30,426 nt of DNA from Schaalia dentiphila ATCC 17982 (GCF_000154225.1 NZ_DS264586.1:1-30426); one strand, 5' to 3'. Numbered from the stretch's first letter, positions 1 through 14,838 are shown. Notes: generated by a model from the letters alone, not told the origin. Numbers and translations: made by a program.

Positions 1-379
1 AGGATCTAACTCTCCGCACATAAACAAAAACGTTAAAGTCCAGAAAAACCAACCAACCAAACAAGTCCAGCCAGCAATCCCAACCAAAAACACTCAAAAA
101 CAAAAAACAGGCATAAAAAACAAACAAACACACTATCGAGTTCACAAACAACACCCACACACCCCAGAAAACCAAGCCAAAAACCCAGCCACCAGAGCAG
201 TGAACCACCACCACAAACCCACTCACAAGCTCGCGGCGACAGGTGAATAATCTACCCACCCCCACACCCAAAGTCAAACCAAAACACCGTGACCCCCACC
301 ACACACCCCACAAACCCACCAAACACAACGAAAAGTCCGGGTCGATTCAGCTTGCATGGCCGTGCACAGTCAACGAAAA
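1..379. other. A/C-rich non-coding stretch
   Basis: No convincing gene lies in this stretch. The plus strand is built almost entirely of A and C, with many AAACA and CCCAC runs, so the minus strand is G/T-rich. C-runs at about 255-269 and 293-317 would be G-runs on the minus strand and could in principle fold into an irregular quadruplex. It lies just beyond the malic enzyme terminator. A 104-residue reading frame here is compositionally biased (Pro, His, Lys, Thr) and is not believable as a protein. Confidence 0.6.
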
Positions 380-420
380 GGCGGGCCCGACCGCGCATCA
401 CCAGCGCGATCAGGCCCGCC
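380..420 (-). terminator. Rho-independent terminator of malic enzyme gene
   Basis: GGCGGGCC at 380-387 pairs with GGCCCGCC at 413-420. Read on the minus strand, the stem is followed by CTTTTCGTTG. It sits 19 bases past the malic enzyme stop codon. Confidence 0.75.
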
Positions 421-438
421 AAACAGCCGAAATGACTC

Positions 439-1866
439 TCAGTTCACACCCATGTCGGGCTGAACGGGGATATCGACAGTCGGAAGGTCGCGCACGGCGC
501 GACGCACGGCCTTGGAAACGGCGGGGGCAACGCGCTTGTCGAAGGCGCCGGGGATGATGTAGGAGGGCGAGAGCTCGTCCTCGGAGATCACGGACGCGAT
601 AGCCACGGAGGCGACGCGCAGAACCTCGGTCGTAATCTCCTTGACCTTGGCATCCAGGAGACCTCGGAACAGACCCGGGAAGGCCAGAACGTTGTTGATC
701 TGGTTCGGGTAGTCGCTGCGGCCCGTGGCGACGACGGCGGCGTACTTGCCGGCGCCGATCGGGTCAACCTCGGGCGTGGGGTTGGCGAGGGCGAAGACGA
801 TGGCATCGTCAGCCATGGTCTCGACGTCCGAGGGATCGAGGATGTTGCCAGAGGAGACGCCGATGAAGACGTCGGCACCCTTCAGGACCTCCTTGAGGGA
901 GCCGTGAACGTGGCGCGGGTTGGTTGCTTCGGCCAGCGCCTTACGGGAGGGGTGCATGCCTTCGGTGTCGTCGCCGGAGAGCGCACCGTCGCGGCCGCAG
1001 CCGATGATGTCGCGCGCACCCTGGGCGAGCAGCAGGCGGATGATCGCGTTGCCGGCCGCGCCGACGCCAGAGACGACGATACGCACGTCTTCGATCTCCT
1101 TGTCCACGATCTTCAGCGCGTTGATGAGTGCCGAAAGAACGACGATCGCTGTGCCGTGCTGGTCGTCATGGAAGACGGGGATGTCGAGCTCGGCGCGCAG
1201 GCGCTCTTCGATCTCGAAGCAGCGGGGCGCCGAGATGTCCTCCAGGTTGATGCCGCCGTATGCGGGGGCGATCGCCTTGACGATCGAGATGATCTCTTCG
1301 GTGTCCTTGGTGTCCAGGACGACCGGCCACGCGTCGACGCCGCCGAACTCCTTGAACAGGACGGCCTTGCCTTCCATGACGGGCAGGGCAGCCTCGGGGC
1401 CGATATCGCCCAAGCCGAGGACGGCGGTGCCGTCGGAGACGACCGCGACCGTGTTGGCCTTCATGGTCAGCAGGTGGGCCTTCTGGGGCATGTCGTGGAT
1501 GGCGGTGCACACGCGGGCCACGCCGGGCGTGTAGGCGCGCGAGAGGTCGTCGCGGTTACGCAGCGGCACCTTGGAGTGGATCTCCACCTTGCCGCCGATA
1601 TGGCTCATGAAAGTCTGGTCGGAGACCGAATCGGCGGTCACGCCGGGCAGCGCGCCGATGGCGTCGCGGACCTCGCGGCGGTGCTCGGAATCGCGCATGT
1701 CGCACGTCAGGTCGATGATGATGCGCCCGCGGTCGGAGTCGGCCACGTCGAGGCCCTTGATCTCCGCTCCAGTCGAAGAGACTGCGTCAACAATGGACGC
1801 GATGGAAGTCGTCTTCTCGTCCACCTCGATACGGTAGGAGGCGGTGTACGACGGCGATGTGCGCAT
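439..1866 (-). CDS. NAD(P)-dependent malic enzyme with N-terminal ACT domain
   Basis: Cytoplasmic enzyme that oxidatively decarboxylates malate to pyruvate, linking the TCA cycle to pyruvate. The protein has 475 residues. Residues about 9-85 look like an ACT-type ligand-binding domain. The malic domain follows, with AYTPGV (catalytic Tyr112), MEGKAVLFK (Lys167), NLED (209-210) and HDDQHGTA (metal-binding Asp235). The NAD-binding fold begins at VSGVGAAG (265-272), and a typical ALANPTPE motif follows. This is the short bacterial form plus an ACT extension. ATG 1866 is preceded by AAAGGA at good spacing. The gene is monocistronic, with a terminator at 380-420. Cofactor preference (NAD or NADP) cannot be read with certainty. 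Confidence 0.93.
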   Translation of the reverse strand: MRTSPSYTASYRIEVDEKTTSIASIVDAVSSTGAEIKGLDVADSDRGRIIIDLTCDMRDSEHRREVRDAIGALPGVTADSVSDQTFMSHIGGKVEIHSKVPLRNRDDLSRAYTPGVARVCTAIHDMPQKAHLLTMKANTVAVVSDGTAVLGLGDIGPEAALPVMEGKAVLFKEFGGVDAWPVVLDTKDTEEIISIVKAIAPAYGGINLEDISAPRCFEIEERLRAELDIPVFHDDQHGTAIVVLSALINALKIVDKEIEDVRIVVSGVGAAGNAIIRLLLAQGARDIIGCGRDGALSGDDTEGMHPSRKALAEATNPRHVHGSLKEVLKGADVFIGVSSGNILDPSDVETMADDAIVFALANPTPEVDPIGAGKYAAVVATGRSDYPNQINNVLAFPGLFRGLLDAKVKEITTEVLRVASVAIASVISEDELSPSYIIPGAFDKRVAPAVSKAVRRAVRDLPTVDIPVQPDMGVN

Positions 1867-2089
1867 GTCTGTCCTTTCGTTGGGCGCCCGGCCAGAGTCG
1901 GCCCAGCTGTCCTCAAGCGCTCATCCTAGGTAACTTTCTGCTCCCCCAGGAAGGGGTAGGCCACAACGTGGACACGTGCAAACGGTCAGGGACGAGGCCG
2001 GGGCACCTCCTCGGGAGAGCAGGCACGGGGCCGGGGCGCTCTTTCAGGGCAGCGTGCACACACCCGGGACACCCAGTCCGGAAACGCCG

Positions 2090-2124
2090 ACGGGGGCCGG
2101 GATCGCATCGATCCCGGCCCCCGT
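2090..2124 (-). terminator. Terminator downstream of gatB
   Basis: A perfect 14-base inverted repeat: ACGGGGGCCGGGAT (2090-2103) and ATCCCGGCCCCCGT (2111-2124) with a 7-base loop. It lies 21 bases past the gatB stop. Only a short TTT follows on the minus strand. The rest of 1867-2144 holds the malic enzyme promoter region and one CGAGGCCGGGG copy (1993-2003), but no gene. Confidence 0.7.
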
Positions 2125-2144
2125 GAGGCTCGTGCGGAGTAACC

Positions 2145-3641
2145 TCAGGCACCGACCATTTCCATGATCAGCTCACGCACGCGGGCGGCGTCAGCCTGCC
2201 CGCGGGTGGCCTTCATGACCGCGCCGACGAGGGCGCCGGCCGCCTGGACCTTGCCGCCCTTGATCTTCTCGACGATGTCGGGGTTGGCATCCAGGGCCTC
2301 CTGGACGGCCGCCGTCAGGGCGCCGTCGTCGGAGACAACCTCGAGGCCTCGGGCCTCGACGACCTGCGTCGGATCGCCTTCGCCCGCGAGGACACCCTCG
2401 AGGGCCTGGCGCGCCAGCTTATCGTTGATACGACCCGAATCGATGAGACCCTGCAGCTCAGCGACCTGAGCGGGGCTGACCCCGGCCTCGTCGAGGGAAA
2501 CCTCGCGCTCCTTGGCGCGACGCGAGATCTCACCCATCCACCACTTGCGGGCGGAGGCGGGATCACAGCCAGCAGCGACCGTGGCCTCGATGAGCTCAAG
2601 GGCACCGGCGTTGATGACGTCGCGCATCTCCATGTCCGCGTAGCCCCACTCGGTGCGCAGGCGGCGGCGCTTGGCGACGGGCAGCTCGGGCAGCGAGGCG
2701 CGCAGCTCCTCCACCCATTCACGATCCGGGCGGATCGGAACCAGGTCGGGCTCGGGGAAGTAGCGGTAGTCCTCGGAATCCGACTTCTCACGGCCGGACG
2801 ACGTCGACCCGTCCTCCTCGTGGTAGTGACGGGTCTCCTGCAGGATCGTGCCACCCTCGGACAGGATCTGAGCCTGGCGCTGCATCTCGTAGCGCACGGC
2901 CGAGGCGATTCCGCGGAAGGAGTTCACGTTCTTCGTCTCGGTGCGCGTACCCAGCGGGGAGTCGGGCGTCGGGCGCAGCGACACGTTGATGTCGGCGCGC
3001 ACGTTGCCGCGCTCCATACGGGCCTCGGACACATCGAGGGCACGGAAAATGTCGCGCAGGGCCTGCACGTAGGCGGCGGCCACCTCGGGCGCACGCTCGC
3101 CGGCGCCCTCGATCGGGCGGGTCACGATCTCCACGAGCGGCACGCCCGCACGGTTGTAGTCCACGAGCGAGTAGTCCGCGCCCTGGATACGACCGTCCGC
3201 GCCACCGATGTGCGTGTTCTTGCCCGCGTCCTCCTCCATGTGCGCGCGCTCAATCTGCACGCGGAACATCGTGCCGTCCTCGAGCTCGACGTCCACGTAG
3301 CCGTCGTGAGCGATCGGCTCATCGGACTGGGAGGTCTGGAAGGCCTTCGTCAGGTCCGGGTAGAAGTAGTTCTTACGCGCGAAACGGCAGTACTCAGCGA
3401 TCTCGCAGTTCAGCGCCAGGCCGATCTTGATCGCGTACTCGACGGCCTTGTGGTTGACGACCGGCAGCGAGCCGGGCAGACCCAGCGACACGGGGGTCAC
3501 AAAGGTGTTCGGGTCGCCGCCAAACGCGTTGGGGGCCGCGTCGAACATCTTGGTCTTGGTGCCCAGCTCGACGTGCACCTCAATGCCGAGAACCGGGTCG
3601 AAGCGGCGCGCCGCCTCGTCGTAATCCATGAGCTCAGTCAT
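2145..3641 (-). CDS. gatB: Asp-tRNA(Asn)/Glu-tRNA(Gln) amidotransferase subunit B
   Basis: GatB binds mischarged Glu-tRNA(Gln) or Asp-tRNA(Asn) and activates the acyl group as a phosphate before transamidation. It works in the GatCAB complex in the cytoplasm. About 498 residues, the usual length. The GatB signature [13 protein letters not shown] lies near residues 160-172, after the GIEVHVEL start motif. The C-terminal GatB/YqeY tRNA-binding tail ([15 protein letters not shown]) is intact. ATG 3641 sits 7 bases after GGAGG and overlaps the gatA TGA. An in-frame GTG at 3644 is a poorer alternative. It is the last gene of the gatC-gatA-gatB operon. Its presence implies the indirect route to Gln-tRNA and/or Asn-tRNA. 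Confidence 0.96.
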   Translation of the reverse strand: MTELMDYDEAARRFDPVLGIEVHVELGTKTKMFDAAPNAFGGDPNTFVTPVSLGLPGSLPVVNHKAVEYAIKIGLALNCEIAEYCRFARKNYFYPDLTKAFQTSQSDEPIAHDGYVDVELEDGTMFRVQIERAHMEEDAGKNTHIGGADGRIQGADYSLVDYNRAGVPLVEIVTRPIEGAGERAPEVAAAYVQALRDIFRALDVSEARMERGNVRADINVSLRPTPDSPLGTRTETKNVNSFRGIASAVRYEMQRQAQILSEGGTILQETRHYHEEDGSTSSGREKSDSEDYRYFPEPDLVPIRPDREWVEELRASLPELPVAKRRRLRTEWGYADMEMRDVINAGALELIEATVAAGCDPASARKWWMGEISRRAKEREVSLDEAGVSPAQVAELQGLIDSGRINDKLARQALEGVLAGEGDPTQVVEARGLEVVSDDGALTAAVQEALDANPDIVEKIKGGKVQAAGALVGAVMKATRGQADAARVRELIMEMVGA

Positions 3642-5146
3642 CACTTTTCCTCCCAGTTAGCTGCGGGGCACTGTCCCGCGACGTCGTCGCTGAGCGCCTC
3701 CACCAGGGACGCCACCTTGTACATGACCAGGTCGCCGCGCGCGGGGGCCAGCACCTGGAAGCCGATGGGCAGGCCTTCGGAGGACACCGCGTTGGGCACG
3801 TTCACGCCGGGGATGCCCGCCAGGTTCGCGGGGATCGTGGCGACGTCGTAGAGGTACATGGCCAGCGGGTCGGAAGTCTTCTCGCCGAACTTGAAGGCCG
3901 TCTCGGGGGCCGTGGGCGACACGAGGACGTCAACCTGCTCGAACACCGCGTCGAAGTCGCGCTGGATGAGCGTGCGCACCTTCTGGGCGCTGCCGTAGTA
4001 GGCGTCGTAGTAGCCGGCCGAGAGCACGTGCGTGCCCAGGATGATGCGGCGCTTGACCTCGTCGCCGAAGCCTGCCTCGCGGGTGGCGGCCATGACGCGC
4101 TCGGCGGTCACGGGGCCCTCGGTGGGCTCGACGCGGATGCCGTAGCGCATGCCGTCGAAGCGGGCCAGGTTCGAGGAGACCTCGGCGGGCATGATCAGGT
4201 AGTAGGCGCCCAGCGAGTACTCCAGGTGCGGGCAGGAGACCTCGACGATCTCAGCGCCGGCCTCGCGCAACTTCTCGACGGTGGCGTTGAAGGCGTCGAT
4301 GACGTCCTTCTGGTAGCCCTCGCCGCTCAGCTCCTTGACGACGCCGACCTTCAGGCCCTTCATGGAGCCCTGCGCGGCCACGGACTCGACGGCCTCGGTG
4401 AGCGCGGGGACCGGCTCGTTCAGGGAGGTCGAATCGTTGGGGTCGTAGCCGCCGATCAGCTCGGTCAGGGCGGCCGCGTCCGCGACCGTGCGGGTGACGG
4501 GGCCGATCTGGTCCAGGGACGAGGCCATGGCCACCAGGCCGAAACGCGACACCGCGCCGTAGGTGGGCTTGGCGCCAACCGTGCCGGTCACGAACGCGGG
4601 CTGACGGATCGAGCCGCCCGTGTCGGAACCGAGGGCCAGGGGCACCATGTAGGCCGCGACGGCAGCGGCCGAACCGCCGCCGGAGCCGCCAGGGATACGC
4701 TCGGTGTCCCACGGGTTCTTCGTCGCACCGAACGCGGAGTGCTCGGTGGACGAACCCATGGCGAACTCATCCATGTTGGTCTTGCCGACGATGGGCAGGC
4801 CGGCTTCCTTGATCTTGGCGGTGACGGTCGCGTCGTAGGGAGGCTCCCAGTCGCCCAGGATCTTCGAGGCGCAGGTGGTGCGCAGGCCGCGCGTCACCAC
4901 GTTGTCCTTCACGGCGATCGGCACGCCCGCCAGGCGGTGCAGGGTCTCCCCCGCCGCGCGGCGCGCGTCCACGTCGGCCGCGGCCGCCAGGGCTCCCTCG
5001 CGGTCGACAGTGATGAAGGCGTTGACGCGGTCCTCGATCGCGTCAATGCGGTCCAGGCAGGCCTGGGTCAGCTCGACGGAGGTGATCTGGCCGGCGGCCA
5101 GCATGTCCGCCAGCTCGAGGGCGCTCTTCTTCAGCAGCTCGTTCAT
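3641..5146 (-). CDS. gatA: Asp-tRNA(Asn)/Glu-tRNA(Gln) amidotransferase subunit A
   Basis: GatA is the glutaminase of GatCAB; it releases ammonia from glutamine for GatB. About 501 residues. The amidase-signature catalytic triad is visible: Lys80 (PIAVKDN), cis-Ser155 in GGSGGGSA and nucleophile Ser179 in [12 protein letters not shown] 5146 shares one base with the gatC stop (TGATG) and has GGGGGAGGAC just upstream, indicating translational coupling. An open frame extends 37 codons further upstream, but that part is Arg/Gly-rich and overlaps gatC, so it is not part of the gene. Confidence 0.96.
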   Translation of the reverse strand: MNELLKKSALELADMLAAGQITSVELTQACLDRIDAIEDRVNAFITVDREGALAAAADVDARRAAGETLHRLAGVPIAVKDNVVTRGLRTTCASKILGDWEPPYDATVTAKIKEAGLPIVGKTNMDEFAMGSSTEHSAFGATKNPWDTERIPGGSGGGSAAAVAAYMVPLALGSDTGGSIRQPAFVTGTVGAKPTYGAVSRFGLVAMASSLDQIGPVTRTVADAAALTELIGGYDPNDSTSLNEPVPALTEAVESVAAQGSMKGLKVGVVKELSGEGYQKDVIDAFNATVEKLREAGAEIVEVSCPHLEYSLGAYYLIMPAEVSSNLARFDGMRYGIRVEPTEGPVTAERVMAATREAGFGDEVKRRIILGTHVLSAGYYDAYYGSAQKVRTLIQRDFDAVFEQVDVLVSPTAPETAFKFGEKTSDPLAMYLYDVATIPANLAGIPGVNVPNAVSSEGLPIGFQVLAPARGDLVMYKVASLVEALSDDVAGQCPAANWEEK

Positions 5147-5442
5147 CAGTCCTCCCCCAGAATCTGCGGAACCAGGAACATGCCGTCCTGGGCGGCGGGC
5201 GCCTGAGCGAGCACCTCGTCGCGGTCCACGGTCTGCCCAATCTCGTCTTCGCGCCACACGTTGGTCAGCGGAATCGGGTGGGACGTGGCGGGAACCTCGG
5301 GGGTGGCGACCTCGGACACCTTGGAGACGGCGTCGGCGATCGCGTCGAGCTCACCCGCGAAACGCGTGATTTCCTCGTCGGTCAATGCGATGTGGGCCAG
5401 GCCCGCAACGCGGGCGACCTCGTCAGTACTAATGCGTGACAT
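5146..5442 (-). CDS. gatC: Asp-tRNA(Asn)/Glu-tRNA(Gln) amidotransferase subunit C
   Basis: A small subunit (98 residues) that wraps around and stabilises GatA and GatB. The N-terminal helix [21 protein letters not shown] and the DVWRED-like segment (NVWREDE) are typical of the family. It is the first gene of the operon. Start choice: ATG 5442 is preferred over an in-frame ATG at 5451. The later ATG has TAGGAT 7 bases upstream, which can serve as SD (AGGA) or as the -10 box of a leaderless transcript, while the earlier ATG lies directly on that box. Only 18 bases separate it from the divergent phospholipase D gene. Confidence 0.94.
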   Translation of the reverse strand: MSRISTDEVARVAGLAHIALTDEEITRFAGELDAIADAVSKVSEVATPEVPATSHPIPLTNVWREDEIGQTVDRDEVLAQAPAAQDGMFLVPQILGED

Positions 5443-5449
5443 GTGTGGC

Positions 5450-5455
5450 ATCCTA
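5450..5455 (-). promoter_or_regulatory. Possible -10 box for leaderless gatCAB transcript
   Basis: TAGGAT on the minus strand ends 7 bases before gatC ATG 5442, the spacing expected if transcription starts at the A of ATG. The same bases could act as a weak Shine-Dalgarno site. Confidence 0.4.
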
Positions 5456-5460
5456 CCCGT

Positions 5461-6726
5461 ATGGCCTTTTCACAGCGACGCCAACTCACCAGGCAGACGT
5501 GGTCGATCGTCAAAAAAGCGGGAATCGCGCTGCTCGCCGCCCAGGCGGCCGCAGTCGTGACCGTTCACGCGATCGACCGCATGCGCACCGCCCGTATCCC
5601 CGGTGGCGTGCACGGTTTCCCCACCCTGCCTCCCGCCGACACGCAGATCGGCGACACCGTGGCGCGCACGTACACGGAGGGAACCTCCCTGTACGCGGAC
5701 ATGTTGGAGGCCATCGAAGGGGCAACGCATCACATTTATTTCGAGACCTTCATTTGGCGCTCAGACCGCTGGGGCCAGCGTTTTAAGACGGCACTGATCG
5801 ACGCAGCCAAGCGCGGCGTCGAGGTGTTCTGCGTGTGGGACGGCTTCGGCGTCCTCAACCAGGATCCGCGCTTCTACAAGTTCCCCGTGATGCCGAATCT
5901 GCACGTGCGCAAGTTCCCGATGCTGCGCTCGGGCTTCTTCACCCTGAACATTCGTCGCACGGGCCAGGATCACCGCAAGATCCTCGTGGTCGACGGCGAG
6001 ATCGGCTTCGTGGGCGGCTACAACATCGGTGACCCGTTCGTGAACGAGTGGCGAGACACCCACGTGCGCATCACGGGCGAGGCCGTGTGGGAGCTGGAAA
6101 ACGGCTTCGTCGACTTCTGGAACCATTTCCGCCCCAAGACCTGCCCGGAACTGCCAGATCAGGGTGCGCGCGCATGGAGCGCGGACGTGACCGCGCAGTT
6201 CAACCTGCCGCACTACCTCCTCTTCCCGATCCGCGGCATGTACATCGACGCAATCGAGCGCGCGACCAACCGCGTGCTCATTACGACGGCGTACTTCATC
6301 CCCGACCGCGAGGTCCTCGGCTCCCTGATCGCCGCCGCCCGCCGTGGCGTGCGCGTCCAGGTGCTGATCCCGGAGTATTCCAACCACATCCTGGCGGACT
6401 GGGTGGCGCGCCCCTACTACGGCGAGCTGCTGCGCGAGGGCGTGGAGATCTGGCTGTACCGTCACGCGATGGTCCACTCCAAGACGATGACGGTGGACGG
6501 TCGCTGGTCGACGATCGGCACGGCGAACATCGACCGCCTGTCGATGCGCGGCAACTACGAGGTCTGCCTGCAGTTCTTCTCCCGCCCGCTGGCTGCGCGC
6601 ATGGAGGAGATCTTCGCGAACGACCTCACGACTGCCCGTCGCCTGACGATCGACGAGTGGGAGAAGCGCTCGATACTCACCCGCGTCGGCGAGATGCTGC
6701 TGGGCCCCTTCGAGCCCTTCGTCTAA
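5461..6726 (+). CDS. Phospholipase D family protein, cardiolipin-synthase-like
   Basis: Predicted membrane-anchored phosphatidyltransferase, probably forming cardiolipin or related lipids. 421 residues. One N-terminal hydrophobic segment lies at about 20-37. The two HKD motifs are HRKILVVD (His171, Lys173, Asp178), followed by GFVGGYNIGD, and HSKTMTVD (His339, Lys341, Asp346), followed by TIGTANID. Bacterial cardiolipin synthases usually have two N-terminal membrane spans; only one is clear here, so the exact reaction is not certain. ATG 5461 is chosen. A GTG at 5443 would add six residues but would abut the gatC start. No SD is visible, so the message may be leaderless. The gene converges on ligA with a 12-base gap. 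Confidence 0.85.
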   Translation: MAFSQRRQLTRQTWSIVKKAGIALLAAQAAAVVTVHAIDRMRTARIPGGVHGFPTLPPADTQIGDTVARTYTEGTSLYADMLEAIEGATHHIYFETFIWRSDRWGQRFKTALIDAAKRGVEVFCVWDGFGVLNQDPRFYKFPVMPNLHVRKFPMLRSGFFTLNIRRTGQDHRKILVVDGEIGFVGGYNIGDPFVNEWRDTHVRITGEAVWELENGFVDFWNHFRPKTCPELPDQGARAWSADVTAQFNLPHYLLFPIRGMYIDAIERATNRVLITTAYFIPDREVLGSLIAAARRGVRVQVLIPEYSNHILADWVARPYYGELLREGVEIWLYRHAMVHSKTMTVDGRWSTIGTANIDRLSMRGNYEVCLQFFSRPLAARMEEIFANDLTTARRLTIDEWEKRSILTRVGEMLLGPFEPFV

Positions 6727-6738
6727 ACCCCGGCCTCG

Positions 6739-12286
<5,548 letters not shown>

Positions 12287-12342
12287 GTCCCACCTTATCG
12301 GCCGGTCGTGAGCAGACACATAGTGACATCTCCATTTCACTG

Positions 12343-12368
12343 TTGACACGACCTTGCACGACTAAGAT
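12343..12368 (+). promoter_or_regulatory. Possible whiB1 promoter
   Basis: A perfect -35 TTGACA at 12343-12348 lies about 90 bases before the whiB1 ATG. The best -10 candidates are TAAGAT (12363-12368, short 14-base spacer) or GATGAC (12366-12371, 17-base spacer). The -35 is clear; the -10 is uncertain. Confidence 0.4.
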
Positions 12369-12438
12369 GACCTAGCGGACACTAAAAAAGAGCAAAAGAG
12401 AACCAGGCGCACAGGACACGAGGAGCGAAAGACAGATC

Positions 12439-12690
12439 ATGGATTGGCGCAGTAAGGCAGCATGCCTGACCGTAGACCCGGAACTTTTCTTCCCCATCGG
12501 GAACACGGGTCCGGCTATTAGGCAGGTCGCCGAGGCCAAGGCCGTGTGCCGCGAGTGCGAGGTCGTGGGCGTGTGCCTGCAGTGGGCCATCGACAACAAT
12601 CAGGACTCCGGCGTGTGGGGCGGCATGAGCGAAGAAGAACGCCGCTCCCTCAAGCGCCGCGCCGCGCGCGCACGCCGCGCAGGCTGCTAA
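12439..12690 (+). CDS. whiB1: WhiB-family iron-sulfur transcription factor, WhiB1 type
   Basis: 83-residue DNA-binding regulator that holds a [4Fe-4S] cluster through four cysteines: Cys9, Cys37, Cys40 and Cys46. The GVWGG turn (58-62) and a basic C-terminal tail (SLKRRAARARR) contact DNA. Length, the MDWR start and PELFFPIGNTGPA closely match mycobacterial WhiB1, an essential nitric-oxide-sensitive regulator that binds sigma factor domain 4. The neighbour supports this call: pdtaS follows convergently, as in Mycobacterium tuberculosis. AGGAG at 12421-12425 is 13 bases from the ATG, slightly far for an SD. Confidence 0.92.
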   Translation: MDWRSKAACLTVDPELFFPIGNTGPAIRQVAEAKAVCRECEVVGVCLQWAIDNNQDSGVWGGMSEEERRSLKRRAARARRAGC

Positions 12691-12727
12691 CAAGCCACAG
12701 CGCCCACACGTGCCGCACAGACGATCA

Positions 12728-12758
12728 AGGCCGAGGATCCACAATGGATCCCCGGCCT
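12728..12758. terminator. Bidirectional terminator between whiB1 and pdtaS
   Basis: AGGCCGAGGATCC (12728-12740) and GGATCCCCGGCCT (12746-12758) form a 13-base stem with one mismatch and a 5-base loop. It sits between convergent genes. The right arm contains the recurrent CCCCGGCCTCG 11-mer (12750-12760). Confidence 0.6.
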
Positions 12759-12797
12759 CGTTCGTTGATCATTCACACCGCCTGGGCGGATCCCCGA

Positions 12798-14258
12798 TCA
12801 GGCAGGGTCCAGGTTGGCGTGGAGCGTGACGAGCGTGCCGCCGCCCTCACGCGGCGCCCACTCGATCGAGCCTTTGAGCTCGCCGCGCACCATCTGGTGC
12901 ACGATCTGCGTGCCCAGGCCGCTCATGGGCGTGCCCGGCACGAAGCCCACGCCATCGTCTGCGACGGTCACGGTCATGGATGTTCCCTCGCGCTCGGCGC
13001 GCACTTCGATGAGGCCATCACGGTCCGCGAGGCCATGCTCGACCGAGTTGGCGACCAGCTCGTTGAGGACGGTCGCCAGGGCCTGAGCCTGATCGGCCTG
13101 AATCGTGCCGAAGCTGCCGGTCGTGATGACCTCGACGGCGTGGTCCGTGGACGCGATCGCACCGGCCATGCGCACGATCGTGCGCGCGACCTCGTCGAAG
13201 TCAACCGACTCATCGACGTTCTGCGACAGGGCGGCGTGCACGGTCGCGATGGCCTGCACGCGGCGCTCGGCCTCCGCAAGAGCTACCTTGACCGCTTCCT
13301 CGGAGGAGCGGCGCGACTGAAGGCGCAGAAGCGCGGACACGGTCTGCAGGTTGTTCTTGACGCGGTGGTGGATCTCGCGGATCGTCGCGTCCTTCGTCAT
13401 GAGTTCCTGCTCGTGACGGTGGACCTCGGAAACGTCGCGCGTCAGGATGACGGCGCCCAGGCGCTTACGCCCGTTCACGAGGGGCAGGGCACGCATGCTG
13501 ACGGTCGAGGCACGCGCGGCGATCTCGACGCGCCAGGAGGCACGGCCCATGACGACGACGGCCATGGATTCCTCGATGAGGGTGCCATCCCCGATGACCT
13601 CGGTGATCTCCTGAGCGAGAACCTTTCCGGTCACGTGCGTGCGAATGCCGAGGCGGCGCAGGCACGACACGGCGTTGGGGGTCGCGTGCTGGACGCGGCC
13701 CTCCGCATCCAGTAGAACGGCGCCGTCAAGGACTCGCGGGACGCCGTGAGAGGTAACCTGCGGGGTGGAGTCGTAGGGGTATTCGCCGCGCGCCATCATC
13801 TGGCACAGGGTGTCGGCCGCGGCGACGGTCCACCCCTCGAAGCCGAGGGATAGACGCGGACTCGACAGGTTGGCCTCGCGCGTGACGACGGCGATGATGC
13901 GCCCGTCGTGGCACACGGGCACGCAGGTTTCCATCATCGAGTAGGTGCCGGCCCAGCGGGCGGCGGGCGAGCGCACGACCTGCCCGGTCTGCAGGGCGCG
14001 CCGCAGGTCGATTTCGCGGGCGGCGGGCAGGTGGAGGCCGATGATGTCGTCCACGTGGACGGTCGTCGAGGTCGCGGGACGACAGTGGGCGGCCGCGATG
14101 AAGCGTCCGTCGTCGGCGGGCAGCCACAGAACCAGGTCGGCGGCCGCCAGGTCGGCGAGCACCTGCCAGTCCGCGAGGAGGAGGTGCAGCCAATCGATGT
14201 CCTGCTCCGACAACGGCGTCGAAGAGGCTTCTTCAGCTAACTGCATGAGACTACGCAT
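12798..14258 (-). CDS. pdtaS: Sensor histidine kinase PdtaS
   Basis: 486-residue soluble two-component kinase with no membrane spans. The N-terminal half (about 15-160) fits the GAF-like His_kinase_N domain, followed by a PAS-like domain (about 170-280). A HisKA_2 dimerisation/phosphoacceptor motif HHRVKNNLQ begins at His297. The HATPase domain carries LNELVANSVEHG (N box) and DDGVGF (G1 box). In M. tuberculosis, PdtaS phosphorylates PdtaR, an ANTAR RNA-binding antiterminator; pdtaR is not in this window. The whiB1-pdtaS convergent pair is conserved with Mycobacterium, which supports the symbol. ATG 14258 has TAGAGT 6 bases upstream and no SD, so a leaderless message is likely. Confidence 0.9.
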   Translation of the reverse strand: MRSLMQLAEEASSTPLSEQDIDWLHLLLADWQVLADLAAADLVLWLPADDGRFIAAAHCRPATSTTVHVDDIIGLHLPAAREIDLRRALQTGQVVRSPAARWAGTYSMMETCVPVCHDGRIIAVVTREANLSSPRLSLGFEGWTVAAADTLCQMMARGEYPYDSTPQVTSHGVPRVLDGAVLLDAEGRVQHATPNAVSCLRRLGIRTHVTGKVLAQEITEVIGDGTLIEESMAVVVMGRASWRVEIAARASTVSMRALPLVNGRKRLGAVILTRDVSEVHRHEQELMTKDATIREIHHRVKNNLQTVSALLRLQSRRSSEEAVKVALAEAERRVQAIATVHAALSQNVDESVDFDEVARTIVRMAGAIASTDHAVEVITTGSFGTIQADQAQALATVLNELVANSVEHGLADRDGLIEVRAEREGTSMTVTVADDGVGFVPGTPMSGLGTQIVHQMVRGELKGSIEWAPREGGGTLVTLHANLDPA

Positions 14259-14264
14259 GCATCT

Positions 14265-14270
14265 ACTCTA
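14265..14270 (-). promoter_or_regulatory. Possible -10 box for leaderless pdtaS transcript
   Basis: TAGAGT (minus strand) fits the actinobacterial TANNNT consensus and lies 6 bases before pdtaS ATG 14258. No SD is present. Confidence 0.45.
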
Positions 14271-14355
14271 AAGGGAGAGGGGCCGCGAGGGCGGACCTTA
14301 GTTGTAAATGAGCGCCGGGACACGCTTCGGCGCCGCTTCTTTCGTCAGGAGAGCC

Positions 14356-14838
14356 ATGCAATTCACGCAGTCCATGTCGTATCCCGGTACGGTCGACGAG
14401 GTCGTCACCATGTACCTAACCCCCACCTACCTGGAGCGACGCTTCGGCCAGTTTGTCGTGGAGGGTTCCTCCACCGTGTCGGTGGAGGGCCAGCGCGTGT
14501 CATTCGCCGGCACCGTGCGCCCAGAGCTTATTCCGGCGGCGGCCGCGCGCTTTGTCAAGTCCGATCTGCGCATCGCTTTCACCGAGGAGTGGACGACGAA
14601 CGAGGCCGGGGCCTCCTCGCGCACGTCGGTGACCGTGGACGGCGCCCCGGTGTCCGTCGAGGCCACGTCCACGCTGGCGGGTGCCGAGGAGGGGTGCGTT
14701 CGCGAAGTAAGCGGCAACGTGTCGGTGCGAGTGCCGCTACTGGGCGGTCGCATCGAGAAGGAGGCAGTGGCTCACCTGGGCCGCGTCGTGGAGCGCGAGC
14801 AGGCGCTGGCCGCCGACTGGCTGGAGGAGCATCGCTGA
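14356..14838 (+). CDS. DUF2505 family protein
   Basis: 160 residues, of unknown function. MQFTQSMSYPGTVDEVVTMY at the start, a central beta-rich stretch and a C-terminal helix match DUF2505, a START/Bet v1-like family found in Actinobacteria. Such folds usually hold a hydrophobic ligand, but no ligand is known here. The start at ATG 14356 follows AGGAGAGCC; an in-frame start 16 codons upstream has no SD. It is followed by a strong terminator, so it is a single-gene unit, divergent from pdtaS. Confidence 0.8.
   Translation: MQFTQSMSYPGTVDEVVTMYLTPTYLERRFGQFVVEGSSTVSVEGQRVSFAGTVRPELIPAAAARFVKSDLRIAFTEEWTTNEAGASSRTSVTVDGAPVSVEATSTLAGAEEGCVREVSGNVSVRVPLLGGRIEKEAVAHLGRVVEREQALAADWLEEHR

Noticed and set aside
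243..557. Small protein gene at the left end
   Set aside because: Pro/His/Lys/Arg low-complexity product that runs through the malic enzyme terminator and into the 3' end of that gene on the other strand.
904..1929. Long plus-strand reading frame opposite the malic enzyme gene
   Set aside because: Low-complexity Asp/Val/Gly/Arg product and full overlap with a well-conserved gene; a shadow of GC-biased third positions.
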